NCBI GenBank assembly: GCA_027943245.1 | Contig: JANDJZ010000180.1 | Location: 1 to 64,000 of the forward strand | Direction: 5' to 3' | Length of the DNA stretch: 64,000 nucleotides | Source of the DNA: Acanthamoeba sp. SK_2022b | Lineage: Eukaryota > Discosea > Longamoebia > Acanthamoebidae | Part shown: positions 47,618 through 57,640 of the stretch, piece by piece | How the letters are laid out: the number at the start of each line of letters is the position of its first letter | Position numbering within the stretch: position 1 is the stretch's first letter | Program-made: the position numbers and the translations under genes | The notes under the pieces: model-generated | The model's input: only the letters and a program-made list of their open reading frames with translations | Databases searched by the model: none | Told to the model about the DNA's origin: nothing

Positions 47618-48921
47618 ATGGCTGGCATGAATAATCCAGTGGAGGCGGGCATCGAGATGGCGCGCCGTGCTATCGAATTCGACAGTGCTCATGCCTACCC
47701 TGAGGCTTTGCAGTACTATCGACGCGCCACAACACTCTTGGGCCAGGCCCTTCAGAGTACGCGTACCACTACCCTAAAGCAAAAGATAGCTTCTGTTCTG
47801 TCTATCGCAAGATCCAGACCCTTGTTGGTAGCTTTACAGCCAGCGTCTGCACAATGATGCTACGATAAATAGTATTATTTTATGATTATTATTATTTATT
47901 TTTAAAAGTACATAACTAGTGCATAAAAGCAATTTTATTAATACTTTATCTGCCACAGCCGAGAGGAACGAGCAGATGCGATCCACGCTGACCGCCAAGC
48001 TGCACGAGTACTCGGCGCGTGTGTCCTACATAGAAGCCAACCTGCCACGTGGGCCTGCCTCGCCCCAGCTGCCCCACCACAGCCAACAGAGCGGCGGCGG
48101 TCTCATGTTCCCGCCCATCCCGGGCGACGACCCGTTCGCCGCGATCTCGGGCGCATCATCGGCGTCGTCCATGCCGTCGTCGTCTTCTTCGTCTTCTGCC
48201 TCCTTTGGATCTCCTCATCAGCCGCATCATCAACAACACCATCAACAACAACAACAACCCTACCAATCGTCACCACAGCAACAGCAGCACCACCAGCAGC
48301 AGTATCAACAGACGCCAGCGCCCACCAGCGGCGGCTTCTCGGCGGCGCCCTATGGCGCGCCTCCGTCGACCAAGCTGCCCGCACATCAGCTCATCAAACT
48401 CCCCTCCCAGGTCTATTTGGGCGAGTACGCACACACACACGCACACACGCACACACGCACACACACCGCGAGTCTGACCTGCGCGCTTGGGCGTGTGCGC
48501 AGGAAGGCGGAGCTGCAGAAGGCGCTCGACTACAGCGAGGTGGCGAAGAAGGCAGACAAGAGCGAATGCTACCGCGCCTCGCTCTCCTACTACGAGGCCG
48601 CACTCGAGGCCTACCTCTCCGTCCTCAAGAGTGCCGCCTCCCCCTCTCTCCCTCCTCTCTTGGCTCTTTCGCTTTTCGCTTTTTGCTTTCGCTTTCGTTT
48701 CTTGCCTGCATGACGTCGACGACTGACGCCGGTGGCCTGTCGCCTTTGGGCGAATGAAGAGGAGAGCAATCCACAGATCAAGACGTCCCTGCGCGAGACC
48801 ATCGCCGTGTACATGGAGCGGGCGGAGAAGATAAAGGAGTTCCTCCTCAAGTCGCCCGACTACCAGGACCCGTCGGCCATTCCTCCCCCGTCCGCCTCGT
48901 CGTCGGCCTCGGCCTCGGCTT

Positions 48922-48954
<33 letters not shown>

Positions 48955-50082
48955 TCCCCGCTCCGGCGTTTGCCGGCGGCGGCCACCCGCAGTTCGCGTC
49001 CGGCGGCATGCCCTACGGTAGTGGCGGATTCCAGCAGCAGCCGCAGGCGTCGCCGTGGGACATGTACGGAATGCAGGGCATGCCGCAGCATCAGCAGGTG
49101 CAGCAGGCGCAGCAGCAACAGGCGTACAGGTCGCCAGGGTCGCCGGCGTCGATGCCGATGTCGTTCGACGACGACCGATTCCGACAGCAGCAGCAGCCGG
49201 TCGTCACCCTCACCGACTCGTTCGACGACGACTTTGCCTTCGTCGACCCCGCCAATCGCCAAAGCCGTACGGCGCGCCTGCTTCTCGCTCTCCCTCCCTC
49301 CTCCATTTCGTGCCAGAATCGCTTACGCCGGCAACACGAGCAGACCGTTTGGAGCGGGCTGACACGGCGTCGAGCCTTCTGGAGAAGCCCGTCATTCTCA
49401 AGGCAAGTCGATCCCTCTCGGCCTCGCGTGTGCACGTGTCGTGTCGTATCGTGTCGTGTGCGCTGCTCCCTTGCTGAGACAGCTTGGGGATGCGGTGGCG
49501 CAGGTCAAACTGGAGAACTCCGTGCTCTATCCGGGCCAGGAGGTGCCATTACTGGTCGACCTCGACAACTGCTCCAACAGAGTCGTCAAGTTCATCAAGG
49601 TCTCCCTCATCCAGGTTCGCCACCCATCACACGACACACACGACCGCACACGACACACGACACACACGACACACGACACACGACACACGACACACGACAC
49701 ACGCGCATGCACGCACGGCGCACGTTGACGGCGTCGTGCGGTGCAGCGCGATACGACGTACGAGGGCGGGCGACGTTCGGGGAAGCGACACTCGGTGAAG
49801 ACCAAGATCCACCAGGACGAGTTCTACCAGGGCTCGCGCTTCCCGCTCTCGCCCTACTCTAAGTACGAGGGCAGGCTCGTCTTCAAGATCCCCGAGAGCG
49901 TCAAGCCGAGCGAGGTGCCCCCCCCCCGCTCCCAGCTGCATCACGTGTGCCTGACTGGGGGGTTGCGTGCGTAGGTGAGTTTAACGGGGGCCTATTGCCG
50001 CGAGTACGAGATCGTGGTGAAGGGCGTCGTGCAGCTCCACACCAACCCGAGGGTCCACCTCCCCATCACCATCAACACCTGA
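47618..50082 (+). CDS. Tandem MIT domains fused to an arrestin-like domain
   Basis: The ATG at 47618 begins MAGMNNPVEAGIEMARRAIE. The first MIT three-helix domain runs EFDSAHAYPEALQYYRRATT, then after an intron TERNEQMRSTLTAKLHEYSA. A Gln/His/Pro/Ser-rich linker precedes a second MIT domain: RKAELQKALDYSEVAKKADK, YRASLSYYEAALEAYLSVLK and SLRETIAVYMERAEKIKEFL. Another Ser/Gln-rich linker follows. The C-terminal part (from about 49480) is an arrestin C-type beta-sandwich: GDAVAQVKLENSVLYPGQEV, LDNCSNRVVKFIKVSLIQ, KTKIHQDEFYQGSRFPLSPY, YEGRLVFKIPESVKPSE and YCREYEIVVKGVVQLHTNPR, ending HLPITINT. MIT domains bind C-terminal helices of ESCRT-III subunits; arrestin folds recruit cargo or ubiquitin ligases. 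The combination suggests an adaptor for endosomal sorting. Exon joins in the linkers are approximate. Confidence 0.87.
48428..48467. repeat. Interrupted (CA)n tract just inside a donor site
   Basis: CA units with CGCA interruptions on the sense strand of the MIT-arrestin gene. They start within a few bases of the GAGTACGC sequence after the exon ending KLPSQ. Confidence 0.85.
49619..49705. repeat. ACACG(A)C minisatellite in an intron
   Basis: About ten near-perfect ACACGAC/ACACACGAC units fill the intron before the exon that begins RDTTYEGGRR. Confidence 0.9.
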
Positions 50083-50214
50083 GCGCAACCTCTCTTCTCT
50101 CCCTCCTCACGTTGGCCTTTCAAAAACACAGCATAAAACAAAACAAACAAAACTTTGAAAGCATGACTACGAGTACAGTGAAGCGTCTTTGTTGAAGGTG
50201 GTGGTCCGGTTCGT

Positions 50215-52593
50215 TCAGGAGAAGTTGGCCTGCACGGTCTGGGTGGCGCCGCCGTTGACCTGGAACTTGAGGGTGGTGGAGCACGGCAGGCCGTTGTTGG
50301 ACGCGAACGTCCAGACGTACTGCTCCCAGCCCGCCACCATGTTCTGCCACCTGGCTCGCGTTCGCGGCCACCCCACAGCACGCGGTCAGGCTCGCGTGGG
50401 ACTTGCCAAAAACGGAAATAACAAAATAAAAGTAAAATAAATTATAAAAAACAACCAATAATACACGAGGAGAGGCAAGTTGGTACCCTTGGCCATTGCC
50501 GCAGTCGATGCGCACGGAGGAGCTGCCGGGAATGGTGACGGCCATCCACCAGACCGACGAGCCGCAGCAGAACTGGAAGGAGTTGTTGCCGCCGCCAGCC
50601 TTGGGCGACGACGACGGGGACGCGGAGGCGGCCGCCTTGGGCGAGGCCGATGCACCTGCCTTGGGCGAGGGCGAGGCCGACGTGGCGGGCGCGGAGCCGC
50701 CGCCCGAGACGCAGATCTGGCCGTTGGAGTTGACCGTGAACTTGGTGGGCGAAGACACCACCCTAGCCAGCAGCCGCAGCTTGTCCTGCTCCGGCGTCGT
50801 CCAATCGTTCTTTGTATTTGTTTGGTTTGTCCGTCGCACAACCCCCCAACGACGAATCGGTGAGCCAATCAGACAGGCTTTCTGGCTTTGTGGGAGGGGG
50901 GGGGGCTTACCTGAAGAAGGCCGCCGGTGTCGCCCGAGTTGGGGTTGAGACACCAGAAGAACTGGTCCGTCATGCGCTTGGAGAGGAGGTAGTCGCCCAT
51001 GGCCTCGAGCCACACCTGGTTCGAGCCCGTGTAGTGTCCGCCCCACTCGCCGATCACCACGGCCGACCCTGCACCGGCGCACTAGTTAGACCTATGCCCT
51101 CGCGTGCAAGCAGGGGAGGGGAGACCCACCGGTGGTGGACGGAACGAAGCCAAAGTGGGTGTCCCAGATGGCGGGCATGTTGGCGGGATAGTTGCCCACC
51201 GAGAAGTAGGGCTGGCCATAGACCGACGGGCCGTAGACGTGGGGGCTGTAGACCAGCTTGGCCGGAGTGCGCAGCTGAACCGGGTTGGTCCTCACGCCCT
51301 GTGTAGACGCCCACCCGGTCGAAGTTAGAGCAAAAAAAAGAGAATATATTTGTATTTTTAATTTAATTGTTTTGTGAGGGCTGCGTACGATGAGGTTCTC
51401 GCCCCAGAAGCAGGCGTCGGTGCAGGCGGGGCTCGAAGCGACGCCCTCGACGAAGATAAGGAATCGGTCGCTCACGCTCGTGGCTATAGCGTCGGCGATC
51501 CTGGTCGCGGCCAAGTTCCAGTCGGTGGCCGTGTTGCCCGTGCCCCAAGTCGCGCCGTACGGCTCGTTCTGTACGCGCGCACCGTGTGAGGGAGGCAGGA
51601 GTGAGTTGGCACAGCAGGCCAGGGAGGAGGGAGAGCGCCACACCTTGATGTCAGCTGCGAAGACGTTCCATTGGTTCTTGTAGCGTAGCAGCAACTTGGT
51701 CCAGCCCGAGATGACCTTTGCTTCGGAATTGGCGCTGTTGTACCACATGTTGTCCTGAATGTTGGTATCCGGCTGCACATACGACACGAACATTCGACGA
51801 CCTCGATGAGGCATGTGGCACGACGTCGTGATGGAAGGAAGATTGATGAAGATGATCAAGTCTCGAGCGGTACCAGGAAGGAGTGGAGATCGAACATGAT
51901 GAGGAGACCGCGAGCGGCGGCGGCCTGGACGATCTTGTCCATCACCTGCAACGAGGACAGGCCCTGCAGGTCGGGATTGGCGCCGTAGTTGATGCTACTC
52001 GGCTGCGCGTCGTTCAGCACCAGGTCGAGGTAGAACGGCACCTGCACGCACGCATGTGCTTGAGTGTGGAGCGAGTGGGCAGGCCTGCAAAGACGAGAGG
52101 GGCGCACTCGAATGGCATTGAAGTTGTTGGTGGCGAGGAAGTCGAGGAGGGTCAGGTAGGACTGGCTCGTCCACAGGCCGTGCACCACCTTGTTCCCCGT
52201 TTCGAAGCCGAACCTGCGGTTTCAAAAACCATCAGTTCACTGAAACAAGACGACCAGCAAACGAAGTAACCCTATTTCATCTTTCCCCCTTCATCTTTCT
52301 CTGAGAAGAGTCGTTCATCTTTGTGGGGTATCCCGGTTACCCAAAGGGTAGCAACTGCGTGCTGCAAGCTGCCAAAGGTAAGTTAGCTGCAAAGGAGCGT
52401 ACCAGGAGGTGCCCTTGAGCTTGAAGGGCTGGCCGTTGAGCCAGAGAGCGCCCTGGGAGCTGGTGAAGTTAAGGGCCGACGAGGCGTAGCAGGTCTGTGC
52501 GGTCGCCGCCTGGCAACAAAAGGCCGCGACCACTACCGCGATCGCGGCAAGCATCTGAAGCTGAACCATTCGAGTGCTCGAGTAGTTCGCCAT
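50215..52593 (-). CDS. Secreted GH5 cellulase with expansin-like C-terminal domain
   Basis: The ATG at 52593 (MANYSSTRMVQLQMLAAIAV, then VVAAFCCQAATAQT; an in-frame ATG is at 52620) gives a signal peptide. The (beta/alpha)8 domain follows over about ten exons: GALWLNGQPFKLKGTSWYG, VVHGLWTSQSYLTLLDFLAT, NNFNAIR, RGLLIMFDLHSFL, SGWTKLLLRYKNQWNVFAAD, the acid/base motif NEP (IKNEPYGATWGTG), VEGVASSPACTDACFWGENL, YSPHVYGPSVYG, the nucleophile in VVIGEWGGHYTGSNQVWLEA, and MTDQFFWCLNPNSGDTGGLL. After a Ser/Ala/Pro/Lys linker with three SPKA repeats comes a domain with SFQFCCGSSVWWMAVTIPGS, CGNGQGWQNMVAGWEQYVWT and TTLKFQVNGGATQTVQANFS. This spacing matches the CBM63/expansin C-terminal domain. The enzyme should cut beta-1,4-glucan outside the cell, for example in cyst-wall turnover or feeding on plant or algal walls. 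Confidence 0.9.
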
Positions 52594-52744
52594 CCTCCGG
52601 CTCGCTTGGTTGTGGAACACTGTGCCACCTCGGCCATTTTATCGCTTTAATACTCATCGTCCAATCACGCTCCATCGCCACTTTAAAGTGGATCAGGCCA
52701 GCTCAGGCTGACGTAAGCAGCCCCTGGCCGACGAACCACGCAAG

Positions 52745-53368
52745 ATGAAGGGATACTGGAAGCATGTTGCCCTGACAGTTGTGCTCTTCAATCAACTTGT
52801 CCTCGTGCTGTACTTCACGGGCGCCTTTCACTCCGACCCACCAGAGCCACCACACGCTGCCCTACCAGGTACCATCTATTTTTAATTTTTATTTTATTTT
52901 TTGGTAATTTAGGCAAAAACCTTGGGCCTTGCCTCCCGGGAGATGATTTTTTTGAATTAACATTTATTCATATAAAAGAATCAAAATTAGGTGAGCACCG
53001 CACGGAGAGGCACGAGACAGGCCGTCGGCCGGTGGTGTGTCATCCGGAGGTGTGCGAAGGCATGTGCGACGAGGCCTGTGGGCAGGTGCCCAAGGTCATC
53101 CGTGAGTGCCGGGGCGATGCGTGCCGCGCCCAACACCCCCAGCTCGTTCACAAGGTGATTCAACTTGCTTGCTGCTGGCGATGTGAGCGCAGGCAATCCT
53201 GACATCCCGTGGCGATGCAGGTCGAGCTGTCGTATCCGGCCTTCACCATGAAGCTGCCCTCCTTCGCCAACGCCGACACCGAGGCGCTCTTCCTCAAAGT
53301 CGGAGCTGTGAAGAACACCTACATGGTCCTGACCCCATCCGCATGCGTGTCTCTCCAAGTGCTCACAC

Positions 53369-53423
<55 letters not shown>

Positions 53424-54223
53424 CGATCAAGCGCAGGTCGAGCATGGACAGTGCCCCTCGCCGCAGGCGCGTGAGGGAGAGAACAGGCAAGACCTGCTCT
53501 GTCGGAGGCGCGCGAATAGGTAAATGCTGATCGGGCTTGGCTTTCTCGCAGGTGCGACATCATTGGGCCGTTCAACAAGAGCAGGGAGCTGGTATTCACG
53601 CACGAGCGCTACATCTACGGCGAGATCGCCGTGATCAACGACGGTAGACACCACCTTGCCTTGCCTCTCCGTGTGATTTAGTGATGAGCGCGCACGCCTC
53701 ACCGCGACCGTTCTTGGCAACCCAGGTGTGTGGAGCGGCAAGCCAGACGACACCTTCGGCCCGTTTCAATGTTGGGAGAAGGCCGACTACCGGTGGCTCA
53801 CCGGCCAAGGTGCCCTCGTCGCCCGTTCATCGTAGTCGTCGCGCCATCTGGCTATTGGCTGATGCCGTCGCCACGCCCAACGCGTAGGCCACGGCGGCGG
53901 CGACAAGAAGGGCTTCACCAAGTCGTTTAAGAAGGCGGTGGTCATGCTGACGCCAGTCACGGGCGGCGCCTACTACCAGCACTTCATCGACCGCGGATGG
54001 TCCAAGCTGATCCAAGTGTGGTAGGCCTGCGGTCCCATCGATGACGACGATACATGGGGGGGGGGCATGATCGATTTGGTGTCGTGCGACTCAAACGGCG
54101 GGTGGGGCGTGGCAGGGACATGCTGGTGGCCGATCCAGAGATCAAGATCCTGGTGTCGCCCGAATTCAAGAAGCATCCCAACGTGGAGCACCTCTGGGCG
54201 CGCTTTGGCATGAAGGTGCGCGT

Positions 54224-54285
<62 letters not shown>

Positions 54286-54708
54286 GCACATACACACACA
54301 CGCATACGACGAGACCGAATCTCATAATTGATGACCGCCACGATACGCAGGACCGCCTAGTTTACGTGGGTCCCAAGGACAGGGTCTACGCAGAGCAGGT
54401 CTCGATCCTCAACCCCAGCTGTGCTCGCATGCGTCATGGAGACTCGGTGTGCGCGTGCGCTTGTGTCGACACTCACCGCTTGGCGTTTCCGCGGGCGGGT
54501 GGGTGATGAACAAGGTGATCTTTCCGTGCGTGGCGACGCACTACCACCCGCTGGTCTACCAGCGCGCCCAGCGGTTGCTCGGGGTCGACCCCGACGTGCC
54601 TCTCGACAAGCGAAAGAAGATCGTCTACCTCACCCGCAAGGTACACCCCTCCTCCACCTCCTTCGCCATTGATGCACTCCAGCACTTCAGTGTTATGTGT
54701 GCGTGTGC

Positions 54709-54749
<41 letters not shown>

Positions 54750-55424
54750 CGCGCGTGTGGGGCGCCTGACGTGCGTCCTGGTGGTGGTGGTGATTCTCCC
54801 ATGCAAGGGGAAATCGCGTCGAGTGCTCAACGAGGATGAGCTGCTGGCCGGCGTGCGGAAGTGGATGAAGGACAACAAGAGGCCCGAAGAGCTACTCGTC
54901 TTTGACAGCGCCAACTGGCCCGACTTTGACGAGCTCGTGCGATACTTCAACCACGGTAGCTCCCTCCTCCTCCACCCCCTCCTCCCCGCTACTTTTCTTA
55001 AAAACAACTTCATGTGCAGAGGTGGTGGCCGTGGTCGGGCCGCACGGTGGAGCGTTCTACAACGCGCTGTTCTGCGCGCGACGCACTCTGGTCATCGAGT
55101 TCTTCCCCATCAGCAAGACCGGTACTACTCTGCCCCCCCCCCCCGGCCAACTTTTTCAATAACGGCGACTGGTGGCTGACCGAAGAGATGAACCGACCAG
55201 GCAACGCGTATCGGTGGCCCGAGTGCATATGGTGGCCTGCCCACTTCCTTGGCTTGCGCTACTACCAGGCAGGCTTTACTCGCCTTCCCCCCTCCCCCCG
55301 AAAAGCGCTCACGCCGCAGCTTGTCTTTCTCACGCGCGCACAGGTGCCCATACCGACCAAGACCGCCACCATGAACGTGACGCCCGAGGCTGTCACGGAC
55401 ATCTTGCGGCGCGAGCTCGCTTGA
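52745..55424 (+). CDS. Second GT61-family glycosyltransferase, type II membrane protein
   Basis: The ATG at 52745 starts MKGYWKHVALTVVLFNQLVL, then VLYFTGAFHSDPPEPPHAAL, a signal anchor. About ten short exons follow. The stem has a Cys-rich stretch (VVCHPEVCEGMCDEACGQVP). The catalytic part includes ELVFTHERYIYGEIAVINDG, KAVVMLTPVTGGAYYQHFID, PEIKILVSPEFKKHPNVEHL, KVIFPCVATHYHPLVYQRAQ, KRKKIVYLTRKGKSRRVLNE and the signature VVAVVGPHGGAFYNALFCAR, then TLVIEFFPISKT. The C-terminal exon has YRWPECIWWPAHFLGLRYYQ and ends at 55422-55424. The G-P-H-G-(A/G) core is shared with the GT61 gene at 5897-8443, but the rest differs, so they are distant paralogues. Two introns contain long CA repeats. Substrate unknown. 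Confidence 0.88.
53370..53422. repeat. (CA)n microsatellite in an intron
   Basis: About 26 CA units on the sense strand of the second GT61 gene, between the exon coding KNTYMVLTPSAC and the exon coding CDIIGPFNKSREL. Confidence 0.95.
54226..54300. repeat. (CA)n microsatellite just inside a donor site
   Basis: It follows the donor GTGCGCGTGT by only a few bases on the sense strand of the second GT61 gene, with about 28 CA units and CGCA/CATA interruptions towards the end. Confidence 0.95.
54703..54755. repeat. (TG)n(GA)n(CG)n compound repeat in an intron
   Basis: GTGCGTGT units, then about 13 GA units, then GCGCGCGCG. The repeat lies in the intron before the exon coding GKSRRVLNEDELL. Confidence 0.9.
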
Positions 55425-55497
55425 GCTGAGACCACGCACAACGAAGCACAAACCACGCGTCATCGAAACTGTGCAAACTTTAATTTCACCCTCAACG

Positions 55498-55503
55498 AAT
55501 AAA
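55498..55503 (+). promoter_or_regulatory. Polyadenylation signal AATAAA
   Basis: A canonical hexamer 74 bp after the stop of the second GT61 gene, in the 300-bp gap before the converging Ras gene. Confidence 0.55.
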
Positions 55504-55731
55504 CACTTGAGCCTGCGTGGTAGTGGTCGCGGTCGTTCCCTGGACTCCATGCCTGCGCCGACTGAAGTCCCGCTCTCCTCTCTCTCTCTCTCTCTCGGAT
55601 TGGCCTCCCCTCTCCCCCACAAGGAGGCCTCGACAGGCGCCGAGTCGCCGTCGCATGCGTATGTGCAGAGACCACGATTGGGCGTGTGCGTGTGGAATGT
55701 GTGTGTGGGCGTGGGACGGCGGGCGCTCTCT

Positions 55732-56861
55732 TCAGATGAGGATGCAGCCCTTCTTCTTCTTGTCCTTGGACTTGTCTTCCGAGGGAGTCGAGGCCGAAGG
55801 GGTCGACGCCGCGCGCGGGTTCTTGGCCGCACGGAACGCGATGGTCTCCTTCACCAGCTCACTGCAACATCCATCGGCGTGTATCGTGTCAGTCATCACC
55901 GTCACACACACACCACACATCACACAACACATCACACAACACACATCATGTTTGAGTGAATGAGAGACGTACGTGAAGATCTCATCCACGTTCTGGCGCG
56001 ACTTGGCCGAGGTCTCCATGAACTTGCAGCCGAGCTTCTTGGCCTTCTCCTCGAGCTCCGACTTCTGGACCACCCGCTTCTCCTCCATGTCGGCCTTGTT
56101 GCCGACCAGCATGAACGGAACGCTGTTGGCGTCCTTCACCCTGAGGATGGCGTCGTGGAAATCCTCCACGTCATTGAAGGTCGTGCGCGACGTGATGTCT
56201 GTGGGCGTGTGTGTGGTGTGTGGGAGGGGGGGGGTTAGCCAAGCGATCGGCTGGGACACCAGGAGAGGCACGGAGGGGGATGGGGCAAAAGGGGGGCACA
56301 CGAACCGTAGACGCAGAGGAAGCCGTCGCCCTCCTTGTAGTAGGACTCGCGGATGGCCATGAAGTCGTCCTGGCCGGCGGTATCGATGATGTCCAGCACG
56401 CACTCGACGCCGTCGACGGTGATTTGCTTGCGCTGTAATATAAATGGAAATAAATATTAATAAAATAATAATAAAAAGGACCAATGGGAAAGAGGGAAAG
56501 AGGAAGAGAAGGAGACGCCGTACGTAGGAGTCCTCGAGAGTGGGGTCTGCGTGGTGAAACAAAGAGCACGGCACCGACCACGTGGTGTGAGGTCAAAGTT
56601 AGCACGGTGTAAAATGTGAGATGGAATGTGAAGAATGTAATAGTAACAGACATGTAAATTCCGCAAATACCGAAGTATTGCTTGCGATGAAGTGGGATAG
56701 GTTGTCGCGGGTAAGGTGAAGGTGAAGAAGATGGAGTGTTGTGGTTGAGGGGACCAGGTACCGTAGTCCTGTACGAAGCGGTTGGCGATGTACATGATGG
56801 TGATACAGCTCTTGCCCACGCCTCCCGAACCCACGACGACCAAACGGTACATGTGACTCAT
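55732..56861 (-). CDS. Ras-family small GTPase with CAAX box
   Basis: Five exons. The ATG at 56861 begins MSHMYRLVVVGSGGVGKSCI. The Ras-type P-loop G-S-G-G-V-G-K-S keeps the equivalents of Gly12 and Gly13. The effector loop is DPTLEDSY, as in Ras (DPTIEDSY), then RKQITVDGVECVLDIIDTAG and QDDFMAIRESYYKEGDGFLC. Further on are FMLVGNKADMEEKRVVQKSE (GNKAD) and CKFMETSAKSRQNVDEIF (ETSAK). The last exon is Lys/Ser-rich and ends KKKKGCILI, a CAAX box with a polybasic tail. The terminal Ile suggests geranylgeranylation rather than farnesylation. The protein of about 190 residues localises to the plasma or endomembrane. In switch II, QDDF replaces the usual QEEY. It is a plausible client of a RasGEF such as the one at 16042-20992, but that pairing is speculation. 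Confidence 0.93.
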
Positions 56862-57640
56862 CTGTTGAGATCGTTGTCGGGTTGACGGTATTACGGGTAC
56901 GTTGTTTGGTTAGCGTTCAATCTCGCGCTGCGAAGCTGATCGATGCCCGGGGGGGGGTTGGGAGAACGAAAACGAAACGATTTGTTCATCGTTTTCATTC
57001 TTTGACGGGGATGGGGGCTTGGCGGAAGGCAAGATATTGGCGAAGAAGGAGAAGAGGTCAACATACCTTGTGATATATACGAGAATGTAGGTAGGAATAT
57101 CAATCAATAGGTAAAACGAAGTATCGGGACTATTGATTACGAGCCTGCCGAGATTGAAGACCACGGATTTCGTGAGTTGTCGAAGGATTTTGGTCACATA
57201 TCGAAGCAGGAGACAAAACAGGTCCGCGGCGACCCCATAGAGCTTGCAACCGAAAACAAATGCTACTAGGAGAGATGAGATCATGTTGTGCGCGTACCTC
57301 TTTTGCTAGCAATGAAAAACAGAAAAGCCGCGATCAAAGGCGATCTTCGCGCACCTGCCGTCTACTTCTGCTGTTGTTCTACCGCGCGTGCTCCGCCTCA
57401 CGGCTTTTTTTATTTTTGTTTTATTTTTTGATTTTCGCCGCTCGCGGAGACAAACCTGGCGACTCCGAACTGTCGCGAATCAGCGAAATCGGCCGAACAA
57501 ATAAAACTTTCGGTCACGATCCGACACACAACCAGGCGTGGGCAATTCAAGGGGAAGCTCAAGGAGACACTTTGATAGTAACATGTTGGTAATGTTGTCG
57601 GATGATATTCAAAGAAGATGGTGATGTGGTCGAGATCCCA
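56862..57640. other. Intergenic, about 780 bp
   Basis: This is the upstream region of the Ras gene and the 3' flank of the hydroxyacyl-CoA dehydrogenase gene. Hydrophobic open frames on the minus strand (for example 56910-57284) look like AT-rich chance frames. It could include a 5' UTR intron of the Ras gene. Confidence 0.5.

Noticed and set aside
48270..49262. 330-codon minus-strand frame opposite the MIT-arrestin gene
   Set aside because: It is low-complexity Arg/Gly/Leu antisense of Gln/Ser-rich coding sequence. The plus strand has recognisable domains and splice sites.
56910..57284. Hydrophobic minus-strand frame upstream of the Ras gene
   Set aside because: It is AT-rich, with no splice-site or family support. 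It is more likely promoter or 5' UTR intron sequence.
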